Numbered from the stretch's first letter, positions 44,943 through 54,789 are shown. The stretch: 64,000 bases of DNA from Bacteroidota bacterium (GCA_023434665.1 JAEYSM010000043.1:1-64000); one strand, 5' to 3'. Notes: generated from the letters alone by a model not told the origin. Translations and numbers: made by a program.

Positions 44943-46250
44943 ACTTACTTTCCTTGCGGTTACTCCCTTATCCGAAGTAATTGCAAGCATATAAATTCCT
45001 TTAGGGAATTGTGAGGTTTGAATAGTAGTGAAATCAGATTTAACATTGTTTTCGAAAACAACCTGACCGGCTAAGTTTATCAACTGAACATTGGTCATAT
45101 TGCCTTCTGACTGAATATTAAGTAAATCAGTTGCCGGATTCGGATAAATTCTGAAATCCTGTATAGCTAGGTCAACTGCAGGTGTAAAGTCGCCATTGTA
45201 TTTATACATTCCACCGGTAACGGCATCAGTATTAAATGCACCAGCCCATCCAACAACCGGACTGTAGAAATCAACAGCTAAGAATTGTGTACCTTCAGTT
45301 CCTTCGAAGAATTGCCAGTTATGACCGCCATCATAGCTATAAGCTATACCTAACTGATTAGCTAAATTAGGATTTGAGCCTGTAGCAACAACAGTCATAG
45401 GCATTCCGGGTACGAAGGTGAAGTCAGCGGCAAGGGTAGGTCCATTGGCTGCTATTGTTGCCCATGTTTCACCACCGTCAAAAGTCTCAGAAAAAGTTCC
45501 GGGGCTGTTTGCACTCTTATCCTGTGCCAGACCATGCATTGAATTTACAAAACGGACATCAACATATTTATTGGTTAATGATGTAGCAAAGGCTTCCCAG
45601 TTGAGACCTCTGTCAATGGAGCGATAAACGCGTCCTTTATTGGTACCAAACCAAATGGTGTCGCCTACAGCGTCATAATATCCAACAACTCCCCACTCAC
45701 CTGAAAGTGGATCGGCAATGTTTTCACCCGGTACAGCAACCCAGTTTTCACCACCGTCAGCAGTTGTATAAAGTTCAAATTCACCGTTGATAGGATCGCC
45801 TTGTGCAAAACCGTTCATATCATCAAAGAAATGAACCACATTGGTAAAAGAAGCAGCATTGTTGTATAATGCAGTGGCCTGACGAGTCCAGGTAGTGCCA
45901 CCATCTCTGGTAACGTATATTCCTTGTGCACCATCAGGACTTATATACATTGCTGCATAAGCTGTATCGGCGTTAAGACCGAAGATCATTGCGAATTCAG
46001 TACCTTCAGCTCCTGTAACCACACCGGGCACCCAGTTTTCGCCTCCATCAATTGTTCGGGTGTATTCCTGAATAACTGCACCTCCACCTGATCCGTCATA
46101 GGCTGTTGCCCATGCAACATCCTCGTTTACAGCGTGCAAATACTTGATACCTCTTGAGGGAGTTGAAAATCCGGATGCTTGCGGCAGCCACTGAGCCATT
46201 GCAGCATAAGAGATTGAAACAAGCGCAATCAGAGTAAATAATTTTTTCAT
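44934..46250 (-). CDS. T9SS cargo with BNR/Asp-box repeats (paralogue B)
   Basis: The protein has 438 residues. The signal peptide is MKKLFTLIALVSISYAAMA. Propeller repeats (TIDGGENWVPG, TRDGGTTWTRQ, TADGGENWVAV, SIDRGLNWEAF) lead to a sorting domain FRIYPNPATDLLNIQ that ends GVTARKVSIR. The middle has diverged strongly from paralogue A, while the ends stay alike; this suggests different ligands on a shared secretion chassis, or gene conversion at the ends. It probably faces the cell exterior as an adhesin or binding protein, but nothing in the sequence fixes the ligand. Confidence 0.9.
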   Translation of the reverse strand: MKKLFTLIALVSISYAAMAQWLPQASGFSTPSRGIKYLHAVNEDVAWATAYDGSGGGAVIQEYTRTIDGGENWVPGVVTGAEGTEFAMIFGLNADTAYAAMYISPDGAQGIYVTRDGGTTWTRQATALYNNAASFTNVVHFFDDMNGFAQGDPINGEFELYTTADGGENWVAVPGENIADPLSGEWGVVGYYDAVGDTIWFGTNKGRVYRSIDRGLNWEAFATSLTNKYVDVRFVNSMHGLAQDKSANSPGTFSETFDGGETWATIAANGPTLAADFTFVPGMPMTVVATGSNPNLANQLGIAYSYDGGHNWQFFEGTEGTQFLAVDFYSPVVGWAGAFNTDAVTGGMYKYNGDFTPAVDLAIQDFRIYPNPATDLLNIQSEGNMTNVQLINLAGQVVFENNVKSDFTTIQTSQFPKGIYMLAITSDKGVTARKVSIR

Positions 46251-46285
46251 GGTAAAAGTTTTTGGTTAAACATCTATTGATATAG

Positions 46286-46293
46286 CAAATATA
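46286..46293 (-). promoter_or_regulatory. -7 element of paralogue B
   Basis: CAAATATA on plus reads TATATTTG on minus, 35 nt before the ATG. Confidence 0.55.
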
Positions 46294-46428
46294 AAAAACT
46301 GATAGGATTATTCTTCAGGTGATGACATAATTTTTTTTAACACCCATAAAGCATATTCCTATTAGAATAACAGTTTGGCGAACAATTAGTTAAGGACAAT
46401 AAATAATTATACATTTTTTTCAGGCCTT

Positions 46429-46565
46429 CAGATTTTTATAAATCTCTGGGAATTAACAATCTATCCTGTTTCATAATCTCCGGGACTCAACAATCTTACC
46501 TGTTTATAATCTTCGGGACTTTACAATCTTACCTGTTTTAAAATCTCTGAGACTTAACAAACTTA
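46429..46565 (+). repeat. Degenerate tandem array, 4 x 33-35 nt
   Basis: Units lie at about 46429-46463, 46464-46498, 46499-46531 and 46532-46565, sharing AATCTCxGGGACT, AACAATCTTA and CCTGTTT, with a decayed fifth start at 46566. Spacers are absent, so it is not CRISPR. Confidence 0.85.
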
Positions 46566-46623
46566 CCTGCCTGAATACATCTTTCGGTGAAATTATTCCA
46601 GGTCGGCCTGCCTCTTGACACAG

Positions 46624-46657
46624 TTTGACAAATAGTGGCAGATATTTGTTAATTTTG
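46624..46657 (+). promoter_or_regulatory. ffh promoter (TTTG-N22-TAATTTTG)
   Basis: TTTG (46624-46627) and TAATTTTG (46650-46657) form a good Bacteroidota promoter 90 nt before the ffh ATG. Confidence 0.65.
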
Positions 46658-46747
46658 CAAATTATTTTGAAAAAACCGTTAACAAGGGATAATTGTTAGC
46701 AGATTGAAAAAGCAGATTGTAGATTAGATAAAACAGATACCAAAACT

Positions 46748-48100
46748 ATGTTTGAAAACCTAAGTGACAAACTTGACAGAGCTTTTAAAAACCTGAAAGG
46801 TCAGGGATATATAACTGAAATCAATGTTGCCGAAACCCTTAAAGAGGTTCGTAAAGCACTCCTCGATGCCGACGTAAGCTATAAGGTGGCAAAATCTTTT
46901 ACCGACACTGTTAAGGAAAAGGCTTTGGGAGCCCATGTGCTTACCGCAGTCTCCCCAGGTCAGTTGATGGTTAAGATTGTTCACGATGAACTTGCCGACC
47001 TGATGGGCGGTGAACATATTGACATTAATCTCAAAGGTAATCCGGCAGTTATTCTTATTGCAGGACTTCAGGGTTCAGGAAAGACCACTTTCTCGGCCAA
47101 ACTTGCAAATTACCTCAAGAATAAACGAAACAGGAAGGTCCTGCTGGTGGCAGGTGACGTTTACCGCCCTGCAGCTATCGAACAGCTTAAAGTCCTCGGT
47201 GAACAGATAAATGTTAAGGTTTTTACAGTTGAAGGAAGTACCGATCCGGTTAGCATTGCCCGCCAGGCTATTGCTCACGCTAAGGAATTTGATATTAACA
47301 CTGTTATCATCGATACTGCAGGACGTCTTGCCGTTGATGAGCAAATGATGAAGGAAATAACAGCCATAAAACAGACTGTTAATCCACAAGAAACTTTGTT
47401 TGTAGTTGACTCAATGACAGGTCAGGATGCTGTTAATACGGCAAAAGCCTTCAATGATCGTCTTGATTATGATGGGGTTGTACTTACAAAGTTAGATGGT
47501 GATACCCGTGGTGGTGCTGCTTTAACTATCCGCTCGGTAGTTGATAAGCCTGTTAAGTTTGTGGGATTGGGAGAAAAAATGGATGCCATTGATCTCTTTT
47601 ATCCTTCGCGTATGGCCGACAGGATCCTTGGCATGGGTGATATCGTTTCTCTTGTTGAACGCGCTCAGGAACAATTCGATGAAGAACAGGCTCATAAGCT
47701 GCAGCAGAAACTGCTCAAAGATCAGTTCAACTTTAATGACTTTATCTCCCAGATCAAGCAGATCAAGAAAATGGGTAATGTGAAGGACCTTATCGGAATG
47801 ATACCGGGAATGGGGAAAGCCATGAAGGATATTGATATTGACGATGATGCATTTAAGGGTATTGAAGCTATTATTGGTTCAATGACTCCTTATGAGCGAG
47901 AAAATCCTTCGGTATTGAATGGCAGCAGACGCAAAAGAATAGCCATTGGAAGTGGTACCGACATCGCAGAGGTTAACCGGTTGATCAAACAATTTGATGA
48001 TACCCGCAAAATGATGAAGCTTGTATCAGGCGGTGGAGGCAAAAATGCGCTGAATGCCATGCGCAACATGCAGAGGATGTCATCAGGAAGAAAGAGATAA
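46748..48100 (+). CDS. ffh: Signal recognition particle protein Ffh (SRP54)
   Basis: The protein has 450 residues. The N domain is followed by the G domain with P-loop GLQGSGKTTFSAKLA, DTAGRLAVDEQ and TKLDGDTRGGAAL. The C-terminal M domain is methionine-rich (MGNVKDLIGMIPGMGKAM) with the RNA-binding SRRKRIAIGSGT. It binds signal sequences and 4.5S RNA and docks to FtsY for co-translational targeting. No 4.5S RNA gene was recognised nearby. folD follows after 25 nt, in the same transcript. Confidence 0.97.
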   Translation: MFENLSDKLDRAFKNLKGQGYITEINVAETLKEVRKALLDADVSYKVAKSFTDTVKEKALGAHVLTAVSPGQLMVKIVHDELADLMGGEHIDINLKGNPAVILIAGLQGSGKTTFSAKLANYLKNKRNRKVLLVAGDVYRPAAIEQLKVLGEQINVKVFTVEGSTDPVSIARQAIAHAKEFDINTVIIDTAGRLAVDEQMMKEITAIKQTVNPQETLFVVDSMTGQDAVNTAKAFNDRLDYDGVVLTKLDGDTRGGAALTIRSVVDKPVKFVGLGEKMDAIDLFYPSRMADRILGMGDIVSLVERAQEQFDEEQAHKLQQKLLKDQFNFNDFISQIKQIKKMGNVKDLIGMIPGMGKAMKDIDIDDDAFKGIEAIIGSMTPYERENPSVLNGSRRKRIAIGSGTDIAEVNRLIKQFDDTRKMMKLVSGGGGKNALNAMRNMQRMSSGRKR

Positions 48101-48125
48101 ATAGTAATTCCAATTAAACAACCAC

Positions 48126-49004
48126 ATGAAACTTATCGACGGGAAAAAATTATCAGAAGAGATTAAAACCTCAATAGCAGCCCAGGTGGCTGAATTGATT
48201 GATGCAGGCATCGATCCTCCTCATTTATCTGCCATTTTGGTTGGAGACGATCCGGCAAGCCAGACTTATATAGCTAATAAGGAACGTGCCTGTAAAAGTG
48301 TTGGTTTTACATCAAGCATTTACCGTCTTCCGAAAGATGTGTCTCAGGAAAAGTTAATGGAGGTTATTGATTTTCTGAACAATGATCCTGAAATCAATGG
48401 TTTTATTGTACAGCTTCCTCTACCGGATCATATCGATTCTGATTTAGTTTTACAGAGCATTAATCCGGCTAAGGATGTTGATGGATTCCATCCGGTTAAC
48501 ATGGGTAGGCTTACACTGGGACTGCCTTCCTATTTGCCTGCAACACCGGCCGGTATCTTAATGATGCTCGATAAACTTGAAATTGAGACCGAGGGCAAGC
48601 ATTGCGTGGTAGTTGGCCGCAGTAATATTGTGGGAACTCCAATGAGCCTGCTTATGTCGAGAAAGGCCAAACCCGGCAACAGTACTGTTACTTTGTGTCA
48701 CAGCAAGACCGAAAACCTGGAAGAGATTTGTAAGCAGGCCGATATTCTGATAGTGGCAATTGGTAAGGCCAATTTCATCAAGGAAAATATGGTCAAGAAA
48801 GGTGCCGTAGTTATTGACGTGGGCATGCATCGTATTGCTGACGATACTCCGAAAGGATATCACAATGTGGGTGATGTTGACTTTGAACGTGTTGCGCCGA
48901 AATGCAGTTATATTACTCCGGTTCCGGGTGGGGTTGGACCAATGACTATTATTGGTTTATTAATGAATACTATGAAGTCTTACCGCAAGGAGATTTACAA
49001 ATAG
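48126..49004 (+). CDS. folD: Methylenetetrahydrofolate dehydrogenase/cyclohydrolase
   Basis: The protein has 292 residues. It shows the FolD signatures YIANKERACKSVGF (catalytic Lys region), INPAKDVDGFHP, VVGRSNIVGTPMSLL (NADP-binding) and PVPGGVGPMTI. It converts 5,10-methylene-THF to 10-formyl-THF in two steps, for purine and fMet synthesis. The ffh-folD pairing is common in Bacteroidota. The next gene starts 13 nt downstream with an SD-like AAGGCGAC, so the operon probably extends to it. Confidence 0.96.
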   Translation: MKLIDGKKLSEEIKTSIAAQVAELIDAGIDPPHLSAILVGDDPASQTYIANKERACKSVGFTSSIYRLPKDVSQEKLMEVIDFLNNDPEINGFIVQLPLPDHIDSDLVLQSINPAKDVDGFHPVNMGRLTLGLPSYLPATPAGILMMLDKLEIETEGKHCVVVGRSNIVGTPMSLLMSRKAKPGNSTVTLCHSKTENLEEICKQADILIVAIGKANFIKENMVKKGAVVIDVGMHRIADDTPKGYHNVGDVDFERVAPKCSYITPVPGGVGPMTIIGLLMNTMKSYRKEIYK

Positions 49005-49017
49005 AAAACAAGGCGAC

Positions 49018-49971
49018 ATGATCAATAGCCGCTTGTTGCTTTTTCTACTGTTGTATATTCCTTTATCCCTGATGGGTCAGGAGGAGGGGTGTACCGATGC
49101 GGCGGCTGTTAATTATAATCCCGATGCTACCATTAATGATGGATCGTGTGTTTATCCCAACCTGAATATTAAGCCTGCTGTCGTTATCCGCAAGCTCCCT
49201 TCTGAGATATTCGAAACATCCGGTCTGCTTTGGTGGAATGGTGGTTACTGGACACACAACGACAGTGGAGGCCTGAATGTTATTTATAAAATCGATTCGT
49301 TAACAGGGAAGATTAAGCAACGAATTACCGTTGCAAATGCCAGCCATGTTGATTGGGAAGAGATTGATATGGATGCTGATTACATTTATATAGGGGATTT
49401 CGGGAATAATCTTGGTGTGAGGAATGATCTTGTCATTTATAAAATCAGAAAAACAGATATTCCCGAGGTACCTGAAGGAGAAGTAATTGCAGAGTTGATT
49501 CACTATAATTACGGTGATCAGTCGGAATTTGTTGTCAGGAACCGGAATAATGACTTCGACTGTGAGTCGATGATTTGCTTTGGCGACAGTATTTACCTTT
49601 TTTCGAAGAACTGGGCTACACAAACATCAAAACTTTATTCATTGCCTAAAGTTCCGGGTACCTATACTATTTTCCCCCTTGATGAGTTTAATGTCAGAGG
49701 ACTGATTACCGGTGCTTCCTATGATTCGCATGAAAACATGGTTGCTCTGATCGGATATGCTAATTACATACCGTTTGTTTGGGTGCTATATGATTTTCCA
49801 CGAAACGATTTTTTTGGAGGAAACAAGAGGCGGATTGACTTTAAGGAACTGATATCGAGGCAGACAGAAGGAATTACGATTAAAGGCAGTAAGACTTTTA
49901 TGATCTCGGCTGAAAGGACTAAAGTTGCGAGGGCTAAAATTTACAGACTCGACCTGAACGGGATCCTCTGA
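49018..49971 (+). CDS. Secreted protein with GCTD/DGSC motif and propeller-like domain
   Basis: The protein has 317 residues. The signal peptide RLLLFLLLYIPLSLMGQ is followed by a single copy of the GCTDxxAxNYNPxAxxNDGSCxY motif (about 24-45), a Cys-paired, probably calcium-binding module frequent in secreted Bacteroidota proteins. The remaining part (HNDSGGLNVIYKID, DWEEIDMDADYIYIGDFG) resembles a beta-propeller of hydrolase-like or esterase-like type, but I cannot assign a family. No T9SS sorting domain is visible, so it may stay periplasmic. It is positioned between folD and the PorE-like gene (82 nt gap). Confidence 0.65.
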   Translation: MINSRLLLFLLLYIPLSLMGQEEGCTDAAAVNYNPDATINDGSCVYPNLNIKPAVVIRKLPSEIFETSGLLWWNGGYWTHNDSGGLNVIYKIDSLTGKIKQRITVANASHVDWEEIDMDADYIYIGDFGNNLGVRNDLVIYKIRKTDIPEVPEGEVIAELIHYNYGDQSEFVVRNRNNDFDCESMICFGDSIYLFSKNWATQTSKLYSLPKVPGTYTIFPLDEFNVRGLITGASYDSHENMVALIGYANYIPFVWVLYDFPRNDFFGGNKRRIDFKELISRQTEGITIKGSKTFMISAERTKVARAKIYRLDLNGIL

Positions 49972-50053
49972 AAGTAGACTTGAGACTTCTTCCGGCAGAT
50001 TTGATCGTTTGTAATCAGAATTCATTATATTAGTATCAACAAATCTCAATAAA

Positions 50054-51967
50054 ATGTTTTATCGGCACTTCATTGTGACTTTGCTGCTGGTTATTTTGTC
50101 TGTCTCTGCTTTCTCACAGGATAGGAAAAGCACTAAGGCTGAACAGTTTCACGATAAAGCTTTGCGTTATTATAATGCTTCGGCCTATGATGAAGCGCTG
50201 AGTGAGATTAAAAAGGCTCTCAAGGTTGATAAAGATCATATCGAATCGTGGTTACTTTCGGGAGACATATACGCGCTCAGGGGCGAACGAGAACTGGCCA
50301 TCGACAGCTACAGGACCGCCATACTGATTGACTCTAATTTCTTCATTCCGGCCTATTATATTTTGGCAAACCTTCTTTTTGACCAACAGCACTATGAAGA
50401 AAGTCTGATCTATTACAGAAAGTATTCCGTGTATCCAAATATCAGGAATGCTGAGAGGAAAAGGGTTGATAAGAACATTGTTACGGCTGAATTCAGGATA
50501 AAATCCATGAAAGATACTGTGCCGTTTAATCCCGAAAACCTGGGGTATAATGTGAATACTTCAGGTTATGAATTTGTGAATCATATTAGTGCCGACAGGC
50601 AGTTTCTGTATTTTACGCGGAGAATGACCACCGGAGACAGGAGAGACGAGCAATTTTATTTCAGCATGAATTCGGGAGATACGTCATGGTTGCCTGCCCG
50701 GGATGTAGGATCTCCCATCAATACCTTAAGAGATGAAGGTGCGATGACTGTGTCGCCCGATGGTCAGTATCTGTTCTTCTCAGGTTGTAACAGTCCGGAT
50801 GGCTATGGTAGTTGCGATCTGTATGTCTCACGTTTTACCGGTGATGGTTGGGGAGAACCTGAAAATCTGGGTCCTGTGGTCAATACAGTTGGATGGGAGT
50901 CGCAGCCAAGTTTCTCATCGGATGGTAAGACACTTTACTTTGTCAGCAATCGTCCCGGAGGTTATGGAAGTAGTGACATATGGATAACCAGGCTATCAGA
51001 TAAAGGCCGGTGGTCAGAGCCATACAATGCAGGTGAAGTTATAAATACTCCGGAGGCCGAGAGGGGACCTTTTATCCATCCTGACGGTATTACCTTGTAC
51101 TTTTCATCAAAAGGCCATACAGGAATGGGGCAGGGAGATCTGTTTTGGTCGAGATTCGAACAAGGCAAATGGTCGGAACCTGTTAATCTGGGGTATCCAA
51201 TAAATACCTCGGAAGATGAAGTTACACTGATTGTGGATAATATTGGCGATTATGCCTATTATTCATCTGCCAAAGCAGGTGGTAATGGTTTGCAGGATAT
51301 TTACCGGTTTAAACTTCCCGAGCAGGCCCAGCCTAAGAAAGTTTCGTATGTTAAAGGAGTTGTCTACGATAGTTTAACAGGTAAACCTCTGAGTGCCAGA
51401 GTAAGGTTACTTGACCCAGTTTCAGGAGATACCTTAATCTCCTCAAACTCGAATGCTTATGATGGAGAATATCTGCTTGTTTTACCTTCAGGCAGAAACT
51501 ATGCCCTGAATGTCGACCGTAAAGGATACCTGTTTTATTCTGCCAGAATTGAATTTGAAACCGACAAAGATTACATAGATCCATATCGTAAAGACATACC
51601 ACTAAAGCAATTGAGGCAAGGAGAAACAGTTATTCTGCAGAATATCTTTTTTGCTACAGACTCGTTCAACCTTCTGCCTGAATCAAAGGCTGAGCTTGAT
51701 TACCTGGTGGGTCTGATGGAGAAAAATCCTGCGCTCAAAATCCAGATAAATGGTCATACTGATAACACAGGTGACGAAGATTATAATAATGTGTTATCAG
51801 AGAAGAGAGCAGGTTCAGTGGTCTCTTACCTGCTTAGAGCAGGAATCAGGAGCGACAGGATGAAGTTTAAAGGTTTTGGAGCTTCTAAACCTATCGCGGA
51901 TAATGAAACTGAACAGGGAAGATCTCTTAACCGAAGAACCGAAATGATTATCACACAGGTGGAATGA
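50054..51967 (+). CDS. PorE-like T9SS envelope protein (TPR, PD40 propeller, CRD, OmpA domains)
   Basis: The protein has 637 residues. The signal peptide ends near SAFSQ. Domains in order: TPR repeats (about 25-125), a PD40/WD40-like propeller (about 170-410, repeats such as SPDGQYLFFSG, SSDGKTLYFVSN, HPDGITLYFSS), a carboxypeptidase-regulatory-like domain (about 425-510), and an OmpA C-domain that binds peptidoglycan (NGHTDNTGDEDYN, LSEKRAGSVVSYL). This order is that of PorE (PG1058) of Porphyromonas gingivalis, a T9SS component linking the machine to peptidoglycan. Unlike PorE, no lipobox Cys is seen. Several paralogues of this architecture exist per genome, so assignment as the true PorE is tentative. 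Confidence 0.82.
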   Translation: MFYRHFIVTLLLVILSVSAFSQDRKSTKAEQFHDKALRYYNASAYDEALSEIKKALKVDKDHIESWLLSGDIYALRGERELAIDSYRTAILIDSNFFIPAYYILANLLFDQQHYEESLIYYRKYSVYPNIRNAERKRVDKNIVTAEFRIKSMKDTVPFNPENLGYNVNTSGYEFVNHISADRQFLYFTRRMTTGDRRDEQFYFSMNSGDTSWLPARDVGSPINTLRDEGAMTVSPDGQYLFFSGCNSPDGYGSCDLYVSRFTGDGWGEPENLGPVVNTVGWESQPSFSSDGKTLYFVSNRPGGYGSSDIWITRLSDKGRWSEPYNAGEVINTPEAERGPFIHPDGITLYFSSKGHTGMGQGDLFWSRFEQGKWSEPVNLGYPINTSEDEVTLIVDNIGDYAYYSSAKAGGNGLQDIYRFKLPEQAQPKKVSYVKGVVYDSLTGKPLSARVRLLDPVSGDTLISSNSNAYDGEYLLVLPSGRNYALNVDRKGYLFYSARIEFETDKDYIDPYRKDIPLKQLRQGETVILQNIFFATDSFNLLPESKAELDYLVGLMEKNPALKIQINGHTDNTGDEDYNNVLSEKRAGSVVSYLLRAGIRSDRMKFKGFGASKPIADNETEQGRSLNRRTEMIITQVE

Positions 51968-51973
51968 TTTCTT

Positions 51974-51981
51974 TATCTTTG
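51974..51981 (+). promoter_or_regulatory. -7 element of the 915-residue protein gene
   Basis: TATCTTTG starts 7 nt after the PorE-like stop. A start near 51988 would exclude TTG 51995 as a normal initiation codon. Confidence 0.45.
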
Positions 51982-52018
51982 CTCAACTCAACTTTTGCTT
52001 ACTAATCAAACCGTTACG

Positions 52019-54766
52019 GTGAAAATAAACTGTTGCGGTAGTGCCAGTGAGTCAAGTTCAATTAAAACACCACTGAAACGGTTTCACATAATTATGTTAA
52101 CCATTGTACTGCTTCTACTGCTAAGTCTCACTTGCTTCCCTATACTCAATGCTCAGACCATATTTGAACATAGTGATAATTCGTCGTATGTTTTCAAGTA
52201 TGTCCCTTACGAGCGGAATGTGAACAATAAAGTGCTTAATCAACTGGCCCTGGCTCATCTAAAAGTCCCCGAAAGGACCTCATTCTCTTATTCGTATCGC
52301 TATAGAACGACTGTGAAATACAGTCAGAACGATTCTTTATACCTGTATATTGACATAACTCCTCTCGCTTATTCGGGTGATGTGCGAATAAGAAATTACA
52401 GCATTGAAAAGTTGCTTGAGCCTTCAGAATATGAGGTCATTTACAGAATCAATTCTTTTGATGGCAGGCAAGTGATTCAGGAGCGTAAGAGACTCTTGCT
52501 TGATGACGGCATAATGCTGGCAGGTGCTTTCCCTGACTCCTTATGGCAGGAGGGAATGACCATTGAGGTAGAAATCCCTAAGATTTATTTTTCAGAAACT
52601 GATTACAGAAGACTTGAATTAGAACTAGTGGCAATCAGGGATTATTATGCAGCTGTATCTCTCTGTGACTCATTGCTTAAGGATGTTAAGAATGCCCGAA
52701 AGAAAACTAACGATCTAAACCAGCTTGTTAAGGTTTATTTTAATGGAGTAAAAGGGTCTAACCTTATCGGACAAGCTTTGAATGCCCACTCGGAAATAGT
52801 GCCGGGCACAGATCCGATGGGTCTTCGCGAAAAGCAGAGGCTGTTTGATTATCATGTAGCAGAATATGCCGACCACATAAGAAGTAGTAAGTACATTTTT
52901 CTTACGGGTGATGCTTATCAGGAATTTGCAAAGGCTTATATCAATAGTCTCAGGGATGCTGTTACCATGTCGCAACGTGTTGATTACTACAGCAGTCCAT
53001 TTTTTTACAAGGTATATTCAAATTCTATAAATCCGGGACTTCTGGAGAAAATAGGTTCATTGATCTCAGGCGAAGTAAAAAGAAGGGGTATTAAGGATTA
53101 CGATGAGAACAGATTGCTATGGTGCATTTTTGTTGAATATCTGAAAGAATGCAACCGCCTGATTGATGAGAGCAGAAATGTGGAAGCAATTGACCTCTTG
53201 ACAGGGGCCATTAAAATTGCCAATCTGACCAATTCGAATTTTCCGGTTAGTGATATTGAATCTACACTGAATGAAGCACGCAAAGGGTTGGTTTTATCCT
53301 ATGCAACTATAATCCAGCGGGCTCTTGACCTCAACATGATAAGTCTTGCAGAGAAGTATATTGCTGAGGTGGATAGTTATACCGCTAAGTTGGGCATTGA
53401 AAATACTGAAACGAGCCAATTCAGGGAAATTTATATCAGAATGGCAGGCATATGGGTTCGGATGGGTAACAACATGATGCAATCGGGCAATTACAACGCT
53501 GCCTTAAATGAATTTGTATCTGCCATTGAATTAATTAACGGAGAAAATAATTATTTAAGAAAGCAGGCTGAGGATGGAATGAACATGGCTGTCAGGTTTT
53601 TATATCATGACCTGATACGTAAAGTTGAGTCGTTTATCGATCTGGGGAGTTATGAAATGGCAAATCAGATTATGACAGAAGCTGAGCAGTTTGCTCAGTC
53701 ATATACTTCTTTTTACATCGACCATCAGTATGCAGATTCATTAAAGAGCCGGATAGCGAAGATAAAATTCGGTACCTTGGTTACCGCAATAATTGACCGG
53801 CCTGACTATCAATCAGAAGCTGAAACAATAGAGGTGCTTGCACAGGCTTCTGAGCTTGAAAAGGAATTCAGATTTCAACATTCGCCTGTCTTCGATTCAT
53901 TGATAATGAGGTTAGGATATCCTTATCTTAATCAGCTATTTTCAAGAGGAAGATTAAAACACTGGGCTTCGGAGCCTGATAGTGCTATGTTTATTGCCCG
54001 TAAGGCAAATTCACTGGCAATTCAACTGCAGTTGGACAACAACCCCAATATTGCCAGACAATACGATGAGTTGCTAAGGATGGCGAGTGAGACATATTGT
54101 GATAAGGCAAAAGGGATTTATAATTCTTTTATCAGCGAAACAAGAGAACTTTTTGCATCGAATAAGATTCTTGCCGGTATTGACAGATCAAAAGATGTCA
54201 GAGAGCATATCTATGCATATTCGGGTTGCGGATTAAACACGGCAGAACTGAATGGATTACTGGATGAATACCAGCCACTGATAAGGTGGCAGAGCCTTGT
54301 TACTGAAGCTTTTGAAAAGCTTGAAAATAAGAACTACCAGTTATCGTCAGAATTCATACAGCAAGCTGAATCGGTATATTCATTTTACAAACTTGATACA
54401 CTTGGAATTGCCAGCATAGGATACTATGATCTTGCATTGAAATCAGATGATGTTTCCATGTTAAGGTATGCTGTCATCCATCTGATAAACAGAACCAGGT
54501 ACGATGAAGCGTTGTCGGTGCTGGAGAAATTGCGTAAAACAGGATATGATGCAAAAAGTGCCACTGATCTTCAGGAGACACTGGCAAGAAATCTGGCTAA
54601 CAGAGATAAATCTGAAACTAAAGACTTAAATGTGAAAGTGATGCTCAGGGTTTATACCGGTGGAAACAAGTGGTATGAAAAGTTCGAAAGTGTATATAAA
54701 TATTATACACGCCCTGAGGGACAAGAGGGGGTTATCAGGTCAATAGGTAATTACCTGAAGCTTTAG
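52019..54766 (+). CDS. Large exported helical protein of unknown function
   Basis: The protein has about 915 residues if it starts at GTG 52019. TTG 51995 (923 residues) lies too close to the presumed transcription start, and ATG 52094 would remove the basic n-region (KTPLKRFHII) of the signal peptide ahead of MLTIVLLLLLSLTCF. The body is rich in helix pairs with Tyr/Ala patterns like TPR or SEL1 arrays (GNYNAALNEFVSAIELI, LGSYEMANQIMTEAEQFA, TRYDEALSVLEKLRKTG). The N-terminal 170 residues look beta-rich. No catalytic motif, lipobox or sorting domain is visible. Direct linkage to the PorE-like gene suggests an envelope scaffold role, but this is inference. Confidence 0.7.
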   Translation: MKINCCGSASESSSIKTPLKRFHIIMLTIVLLLLLSLTCFPILNAQTIFEHSDNSSYVFKYVPYERNVNNKVLNQLALAHLKVPERTSFSYSYRYRTTVKYSQNDSLYLYIDITPLAYSGDVRIRNYSIEKLLEPSEYEVIYRINSFDGRQVIQERKRLLLDDGIMLAGAFPDSLWQEGMTIEVEIPKIYFSETDYRRLELELVAIRDYYAAVSLCDSLLKDVKNARKKTNDLNQLVKVYFNGVKGSNLIGQALNAHSEIVPGTDPMGLREKQRLFDYHVAEYADHIRSSKYIFLTGDAYQEFAKAYINSLRDAVTMSQRVDYYSSPFFYKVYSNSINPGLLEKIGSLISGEVKRRGIKDYDENRLLWCIFVEYLKECNRLIDESRNVEAIDLLTGAIKIANLTNSNFPVSDIESTLNEARKGLVLSYATIIQRALDLNMISLAEKYIAEVDSYTAKLGIENTETSQFREIYIRMAGIWVRMGNNMMQSGNYNAALNEFVSAIELINGENNYLRKQAEDGMNMAVRFLYHDLIRKVESFIDLGSYEMANQIMTEAEQFAQSYTSFYIDHQYADSLKSRIAKIKFGTLVTAIIDRPDYQSEAETIEVLAQASELEKEFRFQHSPVFDSLIMRLGYPYLNQLFSRGRLKHWASEPDSAMFIARKANSLAIQLQLDNNPNIARQYDELLRMASETYCDKAKGIYNSFISETRELFASNKILAGIDRSKDVREHIYAYSGCGLNTAELNGLLDEYQPLIRWQSLVTEAFEKLENKNYQLSSEFIQQAESVYSFYKLDTLGIASIGYYDLALKSDDVSMLRYAVIHLINRTRYDEALSVLEKLRKTGYDAKSATDLQETLARNLANRDKSETKDLNVKVMLRVYTGGNKWYEKFESVYKYYTRPEGQEGVIRSIGNYLKL

Positions 54767-54789
54767 TAGGATGTATTATGAAGATTTGC

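Larger units (their letters stand above)
46251..46747. other. 497-bp divergent spacer before ffh
   Basis: It contains the paralogue B promoter on the left, an AT-rich stretch without features, a four-unit degenerate repeat (46429-46565) and the ffh promoter on the right. No ORF or structured RNA could be recognised. Confidence 0.6.

Noticed and set aside
46429..46565. CRISPR remnant
   Set aside because: Contiguous degenerate repeats without spacers.
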